Shown here piece by piece: positions 62,608-64,000 of a stretch of 64,000 bases of DNA. Positions within the stretch are counted from its first letter, which is position 1. Every line of letters begins with the position of its first letter. Made by a program: the position numbers and the translations under genes. The notes below the pieces were generated by a model, which saw only the letters and a list, made by a program, of their open reading frames with translations, ran no database searches and had not been told where the DNA came from. Source of the DNA: Chamaelirium japonicum (lineage: Eukaryota > Streptophyta > Magnoliopsida > Liliales > Melanthiaceae); assembly GCA_947650365.1 (NCBI GenBank), contig OX393551.1:888001-952000 (forward strand), in the 5' to 3' direction.

Positions 62608-64000
62608 GAAGTGGAGTTTTGAAATTTAGATTGATTCTTACTTCATACCTATACCCATGGCGAATAGACTGGAACATGACTTATTCTCTCTTCTCTTTTC
62701 ATTTATCTCTCCGTTCTCTTTTCTCATTTTCTATTTTTGTTTCTCGCTCCGTTTTCTTATGACTGGTCGGTTGGCCAAGACATGTTCGTGCTGATAACGT
62801 GTTATGACATGGAAGAAAGTTAGAGCCATCAAACATGCCCTACTCTAAATGGGTCGTATATTATTTATAGGGTAAGCTTACTTAGTGCCTAATTAATATA
62901 TGGTAAACCCTAATCCATGGCAGAAGATAGAAGAGAACGGAGAGATTTAATTATATTATTGAGAAGTGGAGTTTTGGAATTTAGATTCATTCTTACTTCA
63001 CACAGATACCCCAGGCCAATGGACTAGTACAGGACTTCTTCTCTCTTCTTTCTTCGTTTATCTCTCCATTCTCTTCTCTCTTCTTCTCTCTCTTATGTCT
63101 TTGTTTCTCTCTCCATTTTCTTGTGACTGGTCGCTGGGCTCGACTTGTTCGTACTGATAACGTGTTATAAGATAGGAGAAAGAGAGAGCCGTTAAACATG
63201 CCCCACCCTAAAGGTATTATATATTATTTATAGGGTAAGCTTACTTAGGGCCTAATTAATCTATAGAAAACTCTAATATATGGGAGAGATCCGACAGTGT
63301 ATCTCTTAATATTTGAACTTGGGGCCTAAATAATTCGGGTGTGCCACTTCTAACTATCGAGCCCAGCTGACCAGTCATATCTCTCTCTTCTGTCTTTGTT
63401 TATCTCTTCGTTCTCTTCTCTCTTCTTCTCTCTCTTCTATTGAGTTTTAGAATTTAGATTCCTTCTTACTTCACACCTTTTCCCATGGCGAAGGAATTGC
63501 AGGACTTCTTTTCTCTTCTCTCTTCGGAGAGATAAGAGAGAAGAAGAAAAAAAAAACAGAGGGATAAATGAAGAGAGAAGAAAGAAGAAGTCCTACTCCA
63601 GTCCATTGACCCTGGGTATAGGTGTGAAGTAAGAAGGAATCTAAATTCCAAAACTTCTCTTCTGACTTTGTTTCTCTCTCTGTTTTCTTATGACTGGTCG
63701 GCTGGGCTCGATATGTTCGTGCTGATAATGTGTTGCGAGATGGGAGAAAGAGAGAGCTGTAAACGTGCCCTACCCTAAAAGGGTCGTATATTATTTATAG
63801 GGTAAGCTTACTTAGGGCCTAAGCAATCTATGGGAAACCCTAATCCATGGGAGAAAAGAGAAGAAAATGAAGAAATTTAATTATATTATACGACCCCTTT
63901 AGGGTGGAGCAAGTTTAATGACTCTCTCTTTTTCCCATCTCACAACACGTTAATTAGTAAATTTAATTATTAAATTATTAAATTATTTAAATTATCTAAT

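Larger units (their letters stand above)
54489..64000. repeat. LTR-derived unit array, segment B
   Basis: Second copy of segment A. + cores near 54673, 54893, 55493, 55960 (partial), 56940, 57699, 58876, 59856, 60538, 61502, 61924, 63355 (partial) and 63942 (partial); inverted near 55156, 55651, 56036, 57168, 57916, 58276, 58543, 59234, 59557, 60206, 61167, 61659, 62241, 62755, 63119 and 63686. Order and orientation match segment A core by core, except for one extra inverted unit at 59557. Identity is roughly 90 percent in the parts I compared. The homology continues to the last base of the window. Confidence 0.88.

Overview
This window looks like non-genic plant nuclear DNA. The grounds are plant-type LTR retrotransposon signals (a primer-binding-like site starting TGGCACCG, TATAAATA promoters, repeated AAACCCTAA telo-box motifs) and the complete absence of a recognisable host gene, tRNA or rRNA in 64 kb. 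I cannot name the species. The many open frames on both strands lie in pyrimidine/purine-biased or tandem-repeat DNA and I call none of them a gene.

About 59 kb is one dense array of a short repeat family, counted by eye at roughly 150 copies (about 75 on +, 79 on -). A + unit reads: telo-box segment, palindromic TAAGCTTA segment, TATAAATA box, CCCTTTAGGGTGGGGC, a TCTCACAACA / CGTTATCAGCACGA junction that resembles the end of an LTR plus primer-binding site, a long GA-rich tract, the box CCACGGGTATAGGTGTGAAG, and CTCCACTTCTCAATA. Three spacer types join units: a direct join (period about 270), a CT-rich join with telo-box (about 365), and long AT-rich blocks (0.5-0.9 kb). Units frequently alternate in orientation, so the array is a chain of large dyads (snap-back DNA). 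The best guess is debris of a non-coding, TRIM-like LTR element amplified as a complex satellite.

Layout: 1-4312 and 8300-13890 form segment A. It is interrupted at 4313-8299 by one younger, structurally complete but non-coding LTR retroelement (741-bp and 612-bp LTRs, TTTCT target duplication, four families of internal tandem repeats plus one in the LTRs). 13890-18130 is a run of + units with AT blocks. 18130-31850 is mixed, with a (TA)74 tract at 21158. 31850-36440 and 37080-41520 are two diverged copies of a roughly 4.5-kb block. 41520-52243 is mixed array. 52243-54488 holds a 0.7-kb foldback and a 1.35-kb tandem duplication. 54489-64000 is segment B, a second copy of segment A about 50 kb away with nearly the same order and orientation of units but without the retroelement.

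No genes work together here. The biology is that of repeat amplification: nested insertion, segmental duplication, inverted units able to form hairpins, and many copies of a promoter-like module. Copy counts, identities and ages are by-eye estimates.
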